64,000 nucleotides of DNA from Georgenia muralis (GTDB lineage: Bacteria; Actinomycetota; Actinomycetes; Actinomycetales; Actinomycetaceae): positions 3,292,776-3,356,775 of the forward strand of contig NZ_RKRA01000001.1 in the NCBI RefSeq assembly GCF_003814705.1, given 5' to 3'. The notes under the pieces are model-generated. The model ran no database searches. It worked only from the letters and a program-made list of their open reading frames with translations, and had not been told where the DNA came from. The position numbers and the translations under genes were made by a program. This document shows positions 36,769-45,943 of this stretch, in pieces. How positions within the stretch are numbered: position 1 is the stretch's first letter; each line of letters begins with the position of its first letter.

Positions 36769-38120
36769 CGGGCCGCCGCGGGGTCGGCCCGGACGACGCG
36801 GGGCAGGAGGTCGTTCTCGGGCGGGGCCCAGGTGCCGGCGTCGGCCGGGACCTGCTCGCCCGAGCGGATGTCCTTGACCTCGTCGCCGTCGGCACCGGGG
36901 AACCAGACGAACGGGATGCCGCGGCGGTCGGCGTAGCGGATCTGCTTGCCGTACTTGGCCGCCACGGGCGCGACGTCGGTGGGGATCCCCCGGGCGCGCA
37001 GCCGGCGGGCCACCCGGTCCGAGCCCCGGCGGTGCTCCTCGTCGGTCACGGCGACGAGGACGGCGCTCGGCACCGGTCGCGTCGCCGTCGCCAGGTCGTC
37101 GCGCAGGAGCCGAGCCAGCAGCCGGGAGACCCCGATGGACAGGCCCACCCCCGGGTAGGTGCGCCGGCCGTCCGAGGCGAGGGAGTCGTAGCGTCCCCCG
37201 GAGCAGATGGAGCCGAGGTCCTCGTGGCCCAGGAGCGTCGTCTCGTAGACGCTGCCGGTGTAGTAGTCGAGCCCGCGCGCGATCTTCAGGTCCGCCACCA
37301 CGGTGCCCGGGGAGAGCTCGTGCGCGGCCTCGAGAAGGGCCACGAGCTCACCGAGGCCCTCGTCGAGGAGGGGCGAGCGGGCCCCGAGCGCGAGGACCTG
37401 GTCGGCGACCGAGGCGTCCGTCCCGGAGATGTCGGCCAGCTCGAGGGCGTGCGCAGCCTGCTCCGGCGTGGCGCCGACCTCGTCCATGAGCAGCCGGGCG
37501 ACACCTTCGGGGCCGACCTTGTCCAGCTTGTCGATGGTGCGCAGGGTCCCCTCGACGTCCTCCAGCCCGATGGCCTCGTAGAAGCCCTGGGCGACCTTGC
37601 GGTTGTTGACGCTCACCCGGACAGGAGGGATCGGCAGCGCCGTGAGGGCCTCGGCCATCACCAGCGGCAGCTCGACCTCGTAGTGGAAGGGCAGGGTGTC
37701 GGCGCCGACGACGTCGATGTCGGCCTGCGTGAACTCGCGGAACCGGCCGTCCTGAGGGCGCTCGCCTCGCCACACCTTCTGGATCTGGTAGCGCTTGAAG
37801 GGGAACGCGAGCTGTCCGGCGTGCTCGAGCACGTACCGGGCGAACGGGACGGTGAGGTCGAAGTGCAGGCCGAGGCGGCGCTCGGCGTCGACCTCGCCCG
37901 CGTCGTCGGACTCCTCCTGGAGGCGCTGGAGGAGGTAGACCTCCTTGGACGTCTCACCCTTGCGCAGCAGCTGGGACAGCGGCTCGACGGCGCGCGTCTC
38001 GATGCCGGCGAACCCGTGGAGCTCGAAGGTGCGGCGGAGCGAGTCGAGCACGTGCTGCTCGACGACCCGGCCGTCGGGGAGCCACTCGGGGAAGCCGGAG
38101 AGGGAGGACGTGCGTGCCAT
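36765..38120 (-). CDS. hisS: histidine--tRNA ligase
   Basis: 451 residues, class II synthetase. Motif 2 VWRGERPQDGRFREFTQADIDV is visible (in two parts), histidine-binding GLDYYTGSVYE and SGGRYDSL follow, and the C-terminal anticodon domain ends about residue 425. Start ATG 38118-38120 is preceded by GGAAGGA. The open frame continues upstream but the FPEWLPDGRVVEQHVLDSLR N-terminus sets the start. Immediately downstream of the MBL hydrolase, a standard actinobacterial pairing (Rv2580c-Rv2581c). Confidence 0.95.
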   Translation of the reverse strand: MARTSSLSGFPEWLPDGRVVEQHVLDSLRRTFELHGFAGIETRAVEPLSQLLRKGETSKEVYLLQRLQEESDDAGEVDAERRLGLHFDLTVPFARYVLEHAGQLAFPFKRYQIQKVWRGERPQDGRFREFTQADIDVVGADTLPFHYEVELPLVMAEALTALPIPPVRVSVNNRKVAQGFYEAIGLEDVEGTLRTIDKLDKVGPEGVARLLMDEVGATPEQAAHALELADISGTDASVADQVLALGARSPLLDEGLGELVALLEAAHELSPGTVVADLKIARGLDYYTGSVYETTLLGHEDLGSICSGGRYDSLASDGRRTYPGVGLSIGVSRLLARLLRDDLATATRPVPSAVLVAVTDEEHRRGSDRVARRLRARGIPTDVAPVAAKYGKQIRYADRRGIPFVWFPGADGDEVKDIRSGEQVPADAGTWAPPENDLLPRVVRADPAAAR

Positions 38121-38149
38121 GGGCCTGATCCTTCCATCCCCGCCACGCT

Positions 38150-38167
38150 GCGGGCGATTCGGCCCGC
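38150..38167 (-). terminator. short hairpin after the MBL hydrolase gene
   Basis: GCGGGC (38150-38155) pairs with GCCCGC (38162-38167) over a 6-nt loop in the 64-nt gap before hisS. Weak, but hisS has its own ribosome-binding site, so partial termination is plausible. Confidence 0.35.
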
Positions 38168-38184
38168 CGCTGTCCGCTGGGTTT

Positions 38185-38931
38185 TCAGCCGGTCGCCCGG
38201 CGGAGGTAGGGGTTGGTGGCGAGCTCGGCGGACAAGGTGGTGGACGGGCCGTGGCCGGGCAGCAGGACGGTCTCGGGCGGCAGCGCGCTGGCCAGCGTGC
38301 GCAACGTCGAGAGCATCTCGCGCTCGTCCCCGCCGGGCAGGTCCGTGCGGCCCATCGAGCCGGCGAACAGCACGTCCCCGCACAGCCCGAGGAGGACCTC
38401 CGTCGGGCCGTCGGGGGCGAGGACCCCGCGGGGCAGGATGTCGGCCGGCCGCACGTCCGTCGGTGCCAGCGTGGCCCGGACGAGGAGGACGGCACTGCCC
38501 TCGGTGTGCCCCGGCGCGGGGACGGCCCGGACGACGACGCCCGGGACGACCTCGTCCCCACCGCCCTCGAGCCAGCCGGCCGGGAAGGGCCGGGTGGTCT
38601 CCGGCTCGCGCCACGCGGTGCCGGTGAGCCGACGGAAGTACTCCCCCAGCTCGCCCAGCGCGCCCGCGGGGTCGCTCATCCGGTAGAGGTCGGGGCCGGC
38701 CAGGTGCACCGGCGCCCCGCCCGCGACCTCGGCCGCGTCCCAGAGGTGGTCGGCGTGACCGTGGGTCACGACGACGGCACCGACAGTGAGGCCGTGCTCG
38801 GCGAGCAGCGGTGGCAGCGACTGGCCCGCGCCCGCACCCGGGTCGACCACCACCGCTGGGCCACCTGCCCCTGCGGCGAGCACGTAGCAGTGGGTCTCGA
38901 GGGCGGTGCGGGAGGTTCGCAGCAGCAGCAC
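38185..38931 (-). CDS. metallo-beta-lactamase-fold hydrolase (glyoxalase II-like)
   Basis: 248 residues. Metal motif THGHADHLWDA (HxHxDH) near residue 57, PAPGHTEGSAVLL, GDVLFAGSMGRTDLPGGDE (bridging Asp) and LLPGHGPST give a complete binuclear site. It is similar to hydroxyacylglutathione-hydrolase-like proteins found next to hisS in mycobacteria; as actinobacteria use mycothiol, a glutathione substrate is unlikely. GTG start at 38929-38931; a -10 box lies six bases before, overlapping the stop codon of the cation transporter gene. Confidence 0.88.
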   Translation of the reverse strand: MLLLRTSRTALETHCYVLAAGAGGPAVVVDPGAGAGQSLPPLLAEHGLTVGAVVVTHGHADHLWDAAEVAGGAPVHLAGPDLYRMSDPAGALGELGEYFRRLTGTAWREPETTRPFPAGWLEGGGDEVVPGVVVRAVPAPGHTEGSAVLLVRATLAPTDVRPADILPRGVLAPDGPTEVLLGLCGDVLFAGSMGRTDLPGGDEREMLSTLRTLASALPPETVLLPGHGPSTTLSAELATNPYLRRATG

Positions 38932-38937
38932 CGCGCC

Positions 38938-38943
38938 AGGCTA
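38938..38943 (-). promoter_or_regulatory. -10 box of a leaderless promoter for the MBL hydrolase
   Basis: TAGCCT on the minus strand, six bases before the GTG. Its TAG is also the stop codon of the upstream cation-diffusion gene (38941-38943). No ribosome-binding site is present. Confidence 0.5.
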
Positions 38944-40197
38944 CCGGTGCGGGTGGGTGTGCCCGCGGGACGTCGGACGCGACCGTGGAGCAGGGCGGCC
39001 GGGGCCGGGTGCGACCTCAGGTCGGTCGGGTCCGGGCGCCACACCGGTGGCACGCCCGTCGGGCGCCGGCACGACGTCCGTGGCCGCCGCGGCCGGGGCG
39101 ACGACGACGTGGCCCACGCCCGGCAGCGCGGCCCGCAGCGCCGCGGTGGCCGAGCCCTGCAGGGCGAGGAAGTCGGTCATGGTCGCCCCGGGCGCCGGCT
39201 CGATCTCGGTCCCGACATCCAGCCGGTGCCCCGCCCACCGCAGCCGCAGCCCGCGGACGGCGTGGACGCCGGGAAGGGCGGTCAGCGCCTTCTCGGCGCG
39301 GTCGACGAGGTCCGGCTCGACGCCGTCGAGGAGCCGCCGGCCGACGTCGCGCGCCGTCCCCCAGAGCAGGACGGCGATCATCGCGGAGATGAGCAGGCCC
39401 ACGAGCGGGTCGGCGGCCGGGACGCCCAGCCAGACACCGACCACGCCGAGGACCACGGCGAGGGAGGTGAAGCCGTCGGTGCGTGCGTGGATGCCGTCGG
39501 CGACGAGGGCGGCCGAGCCGATCCGGCGCCCGGTACGGATGCGGTACCCGGCGACGAGCTCGTTCCCGGCGAAGCCGATGACACCCGCGGCGAGGACCCA
39601 CTCGAGGTTCTGCAGCGGCTGCGGCTCGAAGAACCGGTGGACCGACTCGTACGCCGCGACGACCGCGGAGAGGGCGATCATGACGACGACGAACAGGCCG
39701 GCGAGATCCTCGGCCCGGCCGTAGCCGTGGGTGAAGCGCCGGTCCGGACGGCGCCGACCCAGGACGAAGGCGATCCACAGCGGCACCGAGGTGAGGGCGT
39801 CGGAGAAGTTGTGGATCGTGTCCGCCGCCAGGGCGACCGAGCCGGAGACGGCCACGACCACCAGCTGCAGCAGCGCCGTCGCCCCCAGCACGACCAGGCT
39901 GATCTTGACCGTCCTGATGCCCTGGCTCGAGGCCTCGAGGGCGTCGTCGATCGAGTCCGCGGCGTCGTGGCTGTGCGGGACGAAGAGGTGGTGGAGGAAG
40001 CCCCGGACACCGCCGTGGGGATGGGTGTGGGCGCCGTCGGAGTGGTCGTGGCCGGGTTCGTGGCCGTGGTCGTGAGTGTGGCGGCGGTCGTGGTCGTGGT
40101 CGTGGCCCTGGTCGTGGCCGGGCTGGTGAGCGTGATCGCGGTCGTCCCCGGCCAGGTGGAGCCGGTCGGTCGAGCCGCCCTCAGGTGATCTACTCAT
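38941..40197 (-). CDS. cation diffusion facilitator family zinc/metal exporter
   Basis: 418 residues. The N-terminal about 65 residues are a His/Asp-rich tail (repeats of H-D-H), then six membrane helices with both metal sites, HNFSDALTSVPLW (HxxxD) in helix II and HARTDGFTSLA in helix V, then a cytoplasmic domain and a short tail ending GHTHPHR. This fits a CzcD/ZitB-like Zn(II), Cd(II) or Co(II) exporter. Start overlaps the ArsR stop (ATGA), so regulator and pump are co-translated. Metal specificity is inferred from His content only. Confidence 0.93.
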   Translation of the reverse strand: MSRSPEGGSTDRLHLAGDDRDHAHQPGHDQGHDHDHDRRHTHDHGHEPGHDHSDGAHTHPHGGVRGFLHHLFVPHSHDAADSIDDALEASSQGIRTVKISLVVLGATALLQLVVVAVSGSVALAADTIHNFSDALTSVPLWIAFVLGRRRPDRRFTHGYGRAEDLAGLFVVVMIALSAVVAAYESVHRFFEPQPLQNLEWVLAAGVIGFAGNELVAGYRIRTGRRIGSAALVADGIHARTDGFTSLAVVLGVVGVWLGVPAADPLVGLLISAMIAVLLWGTARDVGRRLLDGVEPDLVDRAEKALTALPGVHAVRGLRLRWAGHRLDVGTEIEPAPGATMTDFLALQGSATAALRAALPGVGHVVVAPAAAATDVVPAPDGRATGVAPGPDRPEVAPGPGRPAPRSRPTSRGHTHPHR

Positions 40198-40565
40198 CGC
40201 CGCACCTGCTGGGCCGGGCGGACAGCGCTCACCTGGTGGTGCCGCGGCGTGCCGCCGATGCTGTGCTCGGCCTGGTGCAGCGCGTCGGTAACCAGGCTGT
40301 GCGCGTGCTCGTCGAGGAGCCGATACAGCACCCGGGTCCCCTCGTGGCGTGCGGCGACGATCCGGGCGAGTCGGAGCTTCGCCAGATGCTGGGAGACGGC
40401 GGACGGTGCCTTGCCGACGGTCGCGGCCAGCTCTCCCACGGAGCGCTCGCCGTCGCCGAGGGCGAGGACGAGCCTGACCCGGGTCGGCTCGGCGAGCATC
40501 GCGAAGACCTCTGCCGCCACGTCGACCAGATCGTCGTCGACCAGTCCGTCTGTATCTGCGTACAT
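40194..40565 (-). CDS. ArsR/SmtB-family metal-responsive repressor
   Basis: 123 residues, winged HTH: LAEPTRVRLVLAL, SVGELAATVGKAPSAVSQHLAKLRLARIV, then TRVLYRLLDEHAHSLVTDALHQAEH, whose Asp/His-rich alpha-5 resembles the SmtB/CzrA metal site though the His spacing is off by one from CzrA. The Cys metal-binding box of ArsR is absent. It should repress its own operon until zinc or a similar metal binds. The start ATG lies inside the operator palindrome; leaderless. Confidence 0.92.
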   Translation of the reverse strand: MYADTDGLVDDDLVDVAAEVFAMLAEPTRVRLVLALGDGERSVGELAATVGKAPSAVSQHLAKLRLARIVAARHEGTRVLYRLLDEHAHSLVTDALHQAEHSIGGTPRHHQVSAVRPAQQVRR

Positions 40566-40577
40566 GTGCAGATAATA
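40554..40577 (-). promoter_or_regulatory. ArsR operator palindrome over the -10 and start codon
   Basis: ATCTGC-GTACATGT-GCAGAT (40554-40573) is a perfect 6-bp-arm palindrome whose spacer contains the arsR start codon (40563-40565). The minus-strand -10 TATTAT (40572-40577) is six bases before the ATG, so a bound repressor would cover the transcription start. The shape (A/T edge, GTGC core) fits ArsR/SmtB operators. Confidence 0.7.
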
Positions 40578-40644
40578 GCGGTTCGCCCTCGGCGGCCGAC
40601 GCGCGGCGCTCGAAAACCGGTGTGTGCCCGCTTGCGCCTGTCCC

Positions 40645-40650
40645 TAGACT
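40645..40650 (+). promoter_or_regulatory. candidate -10 box of the DUF349 gene
   Basis: TAGACT, about 134 bases before the GTG start. The DUF349 gene has a normal AAGGAG ribosome-binding site. The 80 nt between this and the arsR promoter form a divergent promoter region. Confidence 0.4.
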
Positions 40651-40783
40651 GATGGTCTCGCGCGCGCGGCGGCAGACCTTTGCGTGCAGGCGCGACGAGG
40701 CACCGGCGGAGACGTCGGGCCGAATGGCCGAGAACGGTGTGGCGTCCCCGCCAACCCCGTCATCCCGAAGGAGTGACCACGAC

Positions 40784-42910
40784 GTGACCGAGCAGCCGGG
40801 AACCAGCGAGAACGAGGACAGCGCATCGACCGCCCAGGACCAGGTTGCGACGGGAGAGCACCGCGGCGCAGCGGGCTCCCCCGCCGGCGCAGCCGAGAAG
40901 CCGCCGGTCGAGTCCGCGGCGGTGCCTCCCGGAGGGGCGGGCGACAAGCCGCCGGTTGAGTCCGCGGCGATGCCGCCGGTCGAGGCGGCCGAGAAGCCGC
41001 CGGTCGAGTCCGCGGCGATGCCGCCGGTCGTGTCGGACACGTCCGGGTCGACGGCGTCGGTCGACGACGCGTCCACCGGCGACGCACTGGTCGCCGAGCC
41101 GGTCGTCGAAGCTGAGTCGGTCGTCGAGGTTGAGTCGGTCGCCGAGGCTGAGCCCGGTGCTGAGCCCGCTGCTGAGCCCGCTGCTGTGACCGAGCCGGTC
41201 GCCGAGGCTGAGCCCGCTGCTGAGCCGGTCGCGGAGGCTGAGCCCGCTGCCGAGGCCGAGCCGGTCGCCGAGGCTGAGCCCGCTGGTGAGCCCGCTGCTG
41301 TGACCGAGCCGGTGGCCGAGGCTGAGCCCGCTGCCGAGTCGGTCGTCGAGGCTGAGCCCCCTGCCGAGGCCGAGCCGGTCGCCGAGGCTGAGCCCGCTGG
41401 TGAGCCCGCTGCTGTGACCGAGCCGGTCGCCGAGGCTGAGCCCGCTGCCGAGGCCGAGCCGGTCGCCGCGGCTGAGCCGGTCGCGGAGGCTGAACCCGCC
41501 GCTGAGCCCGAGCCAGTTGCCGAGGCTGAGCCCGCCGCTGAGCCCGAGCCGGCCGCAGCGCCTTCACCCCGACCGGTTCCTCGGCCCGCCCCGCGCCCAC
41601 TTCCCCGCAAGGCGGCGCCGTCGGTTGCTGCTGCCACGCCGCCGGCCCCGCCGGTGGACGCGCACGACGCCGCCGAGGCCGCGGCGTGGGGGCGGGTCGC
41701 GGAGGACGGGACCGTGTACGTCCGGGAGGCCGCCGGTGAGCGGGTCGTCGGGCAGTACACCGGTGCCGACACCGAGGAGGCGCTCGGTTTCTACGTGCGC
41801 CGCTTCCTCGACCTCCAGGCTCAGGTCGCCCTGTTCGAGGCGCGCCTGCCGCAGCTGGCTCCGAAGGAGATCGACCAGACGCTGCAGACCCTCACGGAGG
41901 CGCTCGCCGAGCCCGCTGCCGTGGGCGACGTCGATGCACTCCGGGCTCGCCTGGACAAGCTCCGCGAGATCGGTGAGGAGCGCCGGCGCGAGGCCGCCGC
42001 GGAGCGTGAGGCGGCGCGGGCCGTCGCCGTGGCCGAACGGACCGCGATCGTGGAGAAGGCCGAGGCGATCGCGGAGCAGGACCCGTCTCGCACGCAGTGG
42101 AAGCAGTCCGGCGAGCGGCTGCGCGAGCTGCTCGACCAGTGGAAGACCGCGCAGCGTTCCGGTCCTCGCCTGGACCGGCCGACCGAGGACAAGCTCTGGA
42201 AGCGGTTCTCCCACGCGCGCACGGCCTTCGACCGACACCGCCGGCAGTACTTCTCCGAGCTCGACTCTGCCCAGAGCACCGTCAAGGCCGCGAAGGAAAA
42301 GCTCATCGCCCGCGCGGAGGAGATGTCGTCGTCGACGGACTGGGGCCGCACCGCAGCGGCGTACCGGCAGCTCATGGACGAGTGGAAGGAGGCCGGCAGG
42401 GCCTCCCGCAAGGACGACGACGCCCTCTGGGCACGCTTCCGCGCGGCGCAGCAGCGCTTCTTCGACGCCCGCAGCGCCCAGAACGCCGAGGTGGACGCCG
42501 AGTACGGCGACAACCTCAAGGTCAAGCTCGCAATCCTCGAGGAGGCGGAGGCGCTCGTCCCGGTCACCGACCTCAAGGCCGCCAAGGCGGCCCTGCGCCC
42601 GCTCCAGGACCGGTGGGAGGCCGCCGGCAAGGTCCCCCGCGCCGACGTCCAGCGTGTCGAGGGCCGGATGCGCGCCGTGGAGCAGGCCGTCCGCGACGCC
42701 GAGCAGGCCGTGTGGAAGCAGTCCAACCCCGAGACCCGGGCCCGGGCCGAGGGGGCGGCCGCCCAGCTCGAGTCGGCGATCGGCCAGCTCGAGGACCAGC
42801 TCGAGGCCGCGCGGGCCACCGGCGACGCCGACGCCGTGGCCCGGGCGCAGGCTGCGCTGGACGCCCGGCGTGCCTGGCTGGACCAGATCCAGCGCACCGC
42901 CCAGGGCTGA
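40784..42910 (+). CDS. DUF349 domain-containing protein with long acidic Ala/Pro/Glu repeat region
   Basis: 708 residues. Residues 1-105 are Ser/Ala/Pro-rich; 106-260 are a low-complexity repeat of EPVAEAEPAAE-type units; about 285-330 form a small folded segment (AWGRVAEDGTVYVREAAGE); the rest (about 330-705) are helical DUF349 repeats (WKQSGERLRELLDQWKTA, YRQLMDEWKEAGRASRKDDD, LKAAKAALRPLQDRWEAAGK). DUF349 proteins are conserved near relA/hisS in actinobacteria but have no established function; the repeats look like helical hairpins that may bind nucleic acid or ribosomes. GTG start at 40784 has AAGGAG ten bases upstream. Confidence 0.9.
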   Translation: MTEQPGTSENEDSASTAQDQVATGEHRGAAGSPAGAAEKPPVESAAVPPGGAGDKPPVESAAMPPVEAAEKPPVESAAMPPVVSDTSGSTASVDDASTGDALVAEPVVEAESVVEVESVAEAEPGAEPAAEPAAVTEPVAEAEPAAEPVAEAEPAAEAEPVAEAEPAGEPAAVTEPVAEAEPAAESVVEAEPPAEAEPVAEAEPAGEPAAVTEPVAEAEPAAEAEPVAAAEPVAEAEPAAEPEPVAEAEPAAEPEPAAAPSPRPVPRPAPRPLPRKAAPSVAAATPPAPPVDAHDAAEAAAWGRVAEDGTVYVREAAGERVVGQYTGADTEEALGFYVRRFLDLQAQVALFEARLPQLAPKEIDQTLQTLTEALAEPAAVGDVDALRARLDKLREIGEERRREAAAEREAARAVAVAERTAIVEKAEAIAEQDPSRTQWKQSGERLRELLDQWKTAQRSGPRLDRPTEDKLWKRFSHARTAFDRHRRQYFSELDSAQSTVKAAKEKLIARAEEMSSSTDWGRTAAAYRQLMDEWKEAGRASRKDDDALWARFRAAQQRFFDARSAQNAEVDAEYGDNLKVKLAILEEAEALVPVTDLKAAKAALRPLQDRWEAAGKVPRADVQRVEGRMRAVEQAVRDAEQAVWKQSNPETRARAEGAAAQLESAIGQLEDQLEAARATGDADAVARAQAALDARRAWLDQIQRTAQG

Positions 42911-42918
42911 CGCTCCAC

Positions 42919-42966
42919 AACGCCGCCGGCCCGCCCCGCGTCCACAGGGGGCGGGCCGGCGGCGTT
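42919..42966 (+). terminator. terminator of the DUF349 gene
   Basis: Perfect 19-bp stem: AACGCCGCCGGCCCGCCCC (42919-42937) with 42948-42966, loop of 10 nt, eight bases after the stop codon. Ends in TT without a longer U-run. Confidence 0.85.
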
Positions 42967-42998
42967 CCTGGGCCGGGTGGGAACGGCACGCTCGGGGC

Positions 42999-43559
42999 AT
43001 GACGACGACGGCGCTGCGGTGGTTGGAGCCGGGACACCCCGAACCGGTGCGTGCGGTGGAGCTGCCCGGCGGCGGCGGCCCCCGGGGGGATGCCCTGCTG
43101 GCCGGGGCGCGGCTGGACGGGCTGCTCTGCCCGGGACCGGACGGCCGGGCGGCCACGCTCGACCTCGCCGGCTCGGCGGCCGCGCGCGCGTCCTCGCTCG
43201 CCGGCCGGGTGCCCGGGACCGGCGCGGTCTGCCTGGGCACCGCGGTGTGGGTCCACACCGGCCTGTCGCACCCGGGTCACCTCCAGGTGTGTCCGGCGCC
43301 GGGCGCCGGTCGGGTGGGCACCGTGGCCCTGACGCTCGTCGAGGACGACGTCGTCGTCCTGGAGTCCCTGACCGTGACCACGCCGCTGCGCACCGCGTGC
43401 GACGTCGCCCGGCTGGCGCCCCTCGACCGGGCGGCGGCGGGCCTGCTGGCCCTGCGCCGCGCCGGGCTGGACCTCGCCGAGGTGTCCGCCGCGCTCGCCC
43501 TGCAGCGCCGTCGCCCCTTCGTCCAGCGCGGTCGGGACCTGGTCGCCCTGCTGCTGTGA
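42999..43559 (+). CDS. orphan AbiEi/DUF559-group-like protein
   Basis: 186 residues. The middle reads CLGTAVWVHTGLSHPG and then VLESLTVTTPLRTACDVARLAPLDRAAAGL, the conserved 'TTPxRTAxDxxR' element of actinobacterial AbiEi-antitoxin-like proteins that also precede DUF559 nucleases. No HTH like that of true AbiEi is clear at the N-terminus, no AbiEii nucleotidyltransferase lies nearby, and no nuclease domain follows. So it is an orphan of unknown role. Start ATG 42999 has a poor ribosome-binding site. Its stop is three bases from the relA stop (convergent). Confidence 0.65.
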   Translation: MTTTALRWLEPGHPEPVRAVELPGGGGPRGDALLAGARLDGLLCPGPDGRAATLDLAGSAAARASSLAGRVPGTGAVCLGTAVWVHTGLSHPGHLQVCPAPGAGRVGTVALTLVEDDVVVLESLTVTTPLRTACDVARLAPLDRAAAGLLALRRAGLDLAEVSAALALQRRRPFVQRGRDLVALLL

Positions 43560-43562
43560 GCG

Positions 43563-45893
43563 TCAGGCGTTGGGCTCGGGGGTGCGCGAGCTCTTCGTCC
43601 CCGTGACCCGGTAGGCGTCGAAGACACCGTCGATCCGGCGCACCGCGCTGAGGACGGCGCCGAGGTGGGAGGGCTCGGCCATCTCGAAGACGAACTTGCT
43701 CAGCGCCACGCGGTCCCGCGAGGTCGAGACCGCGGCCGAGAGGATGTTGACGTGGTTCTCGGACAGGACGCGCGTGACGTCCGACAGGAGCGCGTTGCGG
43801 TCCAGCGCCTCGACCTGGATCTGCACGAGGAACGTGCTCTGGCCGCGCGGCGCCCAGCTGACCGAGACCATCCGCTCGGGCTGGGCGCGCAGGCCCTCGA
43901 CGTTGCCGCAGTCCGCGCGGTGCACGGAGACTCCCGAGCCGCGGGTGATGAACCCGACGATCGGGTCGCCCGGGACGGGGGTGCAGCACCGGGCGAGCTT
44001 GACCCAGATGTCGGTGTCCGCCATGCCCTCCACGACGACCCCGGAGTCCCCGGTGCGGTGCCGGATGCGCTGCTCCCCCGGCATCGTCGCCTCGGCGAGG
44101 GTCTCCTCGGCGCCCGGCTCCCCACCCATCGACTGAACGAGCCGGTGGACGACGTTGGAGGCGGAGACGTGGTTCTCGCCGACCGCTGCGTAGAGCGAGG
44201 ACACGTCGGCGTAGCGCATCTCGGTGGCGAGGGCGCTGAGCGACTCGTGGTTCATGAGGCGCTGGATGGGCAGGTTCTGCTTGCGCATCGCCTTCGTCAG
44301 CTGGGTCTTGCCCAGCTCGATGGCCTCCTCGCGCCGTTCCTTCGTGAACCACGCCTTGATCTTGTTGCGCGCCCGCGGGCTCTTGACGAAGGTCAGCCAG
44401 TCCTGGCTGGGGCCGGCCCCCTCGGCCTTGGAGGTGAAGACCTCGACGTTGTCACCGTTCTCCAGCGCGGAGTCGAGCGGCACGAGACGGCCGTTGACAC
44501 GCGCCCCGACCGTGCGGTGCCCGACCTCGGTGTGGACGGCGTAGGCGAAGTCGACGGGGGTGGCCCCGGCGGGGAGGGCGATGACGTCGCCCTTGGGGGT
44601 GAAGACGTAGACCTGCGAGCCCGACATCTCGTAGCGCAGCGAGTCGAGGAACTCGCCGGGGTCCGCGGTCTCGCGCTGCCAGTCCACGAGCTGGCGCAGC
44701 CAACCCATCTCGCTGGGGGGAGCCTCGCCCGACTTGGCGCCCTTGGCGCCGGGGTTCTCCTTGTACTTCCAGTGGGCGGCGACGCCGTACTCGGCCCGGC
44801 GGTGCATGTCGTGGGTGCGGATCTGGATCTCGACCGGCCGCCCGCCCGGCCCGACGACGGTGGTGTGGAGGGACTGGTACAGGTTGAACTTCGGCATCGC
44901 GATGTAGTCCTTGAACCGCCCCGGGAGGGGCGTCCAGCGGGCGTGCATCGCGCCGAGCGCGGCGTAGCAGTCGCGCACCGAGTCCACGAGGACGCGCACC
45001 CCGACGAGGTCGAAGATGTCGTCGAAGTCGCGGCCGCGCACGATCATCTTCTGGTAGATCGAGTAGTAGTGCTTGGGCCGGCCGGTGACCACCCCGCGGA
45101 TCTTCGCGCTGCGCAGGTCCGACTCGATCTGCTGGCTCACCTGGTCGAGGTACTCGTCGCGGGCCGGTGCGCGCTCGGCGACGAGGTGCTCGATCTCCTC
45201 GTAGACCTTGGGATACAGGGTGGCGAAGGAGAGGTCCTCCAGCTCCCACTTGATCGTGTTCATGCCCAGCCGGTGCGCGAGCGGGGCGTAGATCTCCAGG
45301 GTCTCGCGCGCCTTGCGCTGGGCGGAGGCCGCGGGGACGTACTTCCAGGTGCGCGCGTTGTGCAGCCGGTCCGCGAGCTTGATGACGAGGACGCGGATGT
45401 CCTTGGCCATCGCCACGACCATCTTGCGGACGGTCTCGGCCTGGGCGGCGTCGCCGTAGGTGACCTTGTCGAGCTTGGTGACGCCGTCGACGAGCAGGGC
45501 GATCTCCTCGCCGAACTCCTTGCGCAGCGCCTCGAGGGAGTACCCGGTGTCCTCCACGGTGTCGTGCAGCAGCGCCGCGGCCAGGGTGGGCGGGGTCATG
45601 CCCAGCTCGGCGAGGATGGTCGCGACGGAGACCGGGTGGGTGATGTAGGGGTCGCCGCTCTTGCGGACCTGCCCGCGGTGGGCCTCCTCGGCGACCTCGT
45701 AGGCGCGCACCAGGAGCTGGACGTCGGCCTTGGGGTGGTTCGCCCGGACGGCGCGCAGCAGCGGCTCGATCGCCGGCGGGCTCGTGTGGCCGCGGGAGCC
45801 GAGCCAGACAAGGCGAGAGCGCACCCGCGACCCGGGGACGACCGTGTCGGTCGCGCCCGTCTCTCCCGGCGCCGGGATCCGTTCGCCCGCCAT
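43563..45893 (-). CDS. relA: bifunctional (p)ppGpp synthetase/hydrolase Rel
   Basis: Makes and degrades the alarmone (p)ppGpp. 776 residues: HD hydrolase domain with [22 protein letters not shown] and [12 protein letters not shown]; synthetase domain with [23 protein letters not shown] (in pieces) and [25 protein letters not shown] domain [23 protein letters not shown]; helical/zinc-finger region with [10 protein letters not shown]-terminal ACT domain. All catalytic motifs are intact, so a true bifunctional Rel. ATG at 45891-45893 has no ribosome-binding site but a -10 six bases before. Confidence 0.96.
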   Translation of the reverse strand: MAGERIPAPGETGATDTVVPGSRVRSRLVWLGSRGHTSPPAIEPLLRAVRANHPKADVQLLVRAYEVAEEAHRGQVRKSGDPYITHPVSVATILAELGMTPPTLAAALLHDTVEDTGYSLEALRKEFGEEIALLVDGVTKLDKVTYGDAAQAETVRKMVVAMAKDIRVLVIKLADRLHNARTWKYVPAASAQRKARETLEIYAPLAHRLGMNTIKWELEDLSFATLYPKVYEEIEHLVAERAPARDEYLDQVSQQIESDLRSAKIRGVVTGRPKHYYSIYQKMIVRGRDFDDIFDLVGVRVLVDSVRDCYAALGAMHARWTPLPGRFKDYIAMPKFNLYQSLHTTVVGPGGRPVEIQIRTHDMHRRAEYGVAAHWKYKENPGAKGAKSGEAPPSEMGWLRQLVDWQRETADPGEFLDSLRYEMSGSQVYVFTPKGDVIALPAGATPVDFAYAVHTEVGHRTVGARVNGRLVPLDSALENGDNVEVFTSKAEGAGPSQDWLTFVKSPRARNKIKAWFTKERREEAIELGKTQLTKAMRKQNLPIQRLMNHESLSALATEMRYADVSSLYAAVGENHVSASNVVHRLVQSMGGEPGAEETLAEATMPGEQRIRHRTGDSGVVVEGMADTDIWVKLARCCTPVPGDPIVGFITRGSGVSVHRADCGNVEGLRAQPERMVSVSWAPRGQSTFLVQIQVEALDRNALLSDVTRVLSENHVNILSAAVSTSRDRVALSKFVFEMAEPSHLGAVLSAVRRIDGVFDAYRVTGTKSSRTPEPNA

Positions 45894-45899
45894 TGGAGA

Positions 45900-45905
45900 A
45901 TCCTA
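45900..45905 (-). promoter_or_regulatory. -10 box of a leaderless relA promoter
   Basis: TAGGAT on the minus strand, six bases before the relA ATG in the 50-nt gap after apt. No TTGACA-like -35. Confidence 0.5.
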
Positions 45906-45943
45906 CGGTGCGCCCGGAGGGCCGGACGACCGGCGACGCCGCC

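Noticed and set aside
40198-41772. Minus-strand frame extending the cation transporter to over 900 residues
   Set aside because: Upstream part is the shadow of the DUF349 acidic repeats and arsR; the ATGA junction and the His-rich start define the gene.
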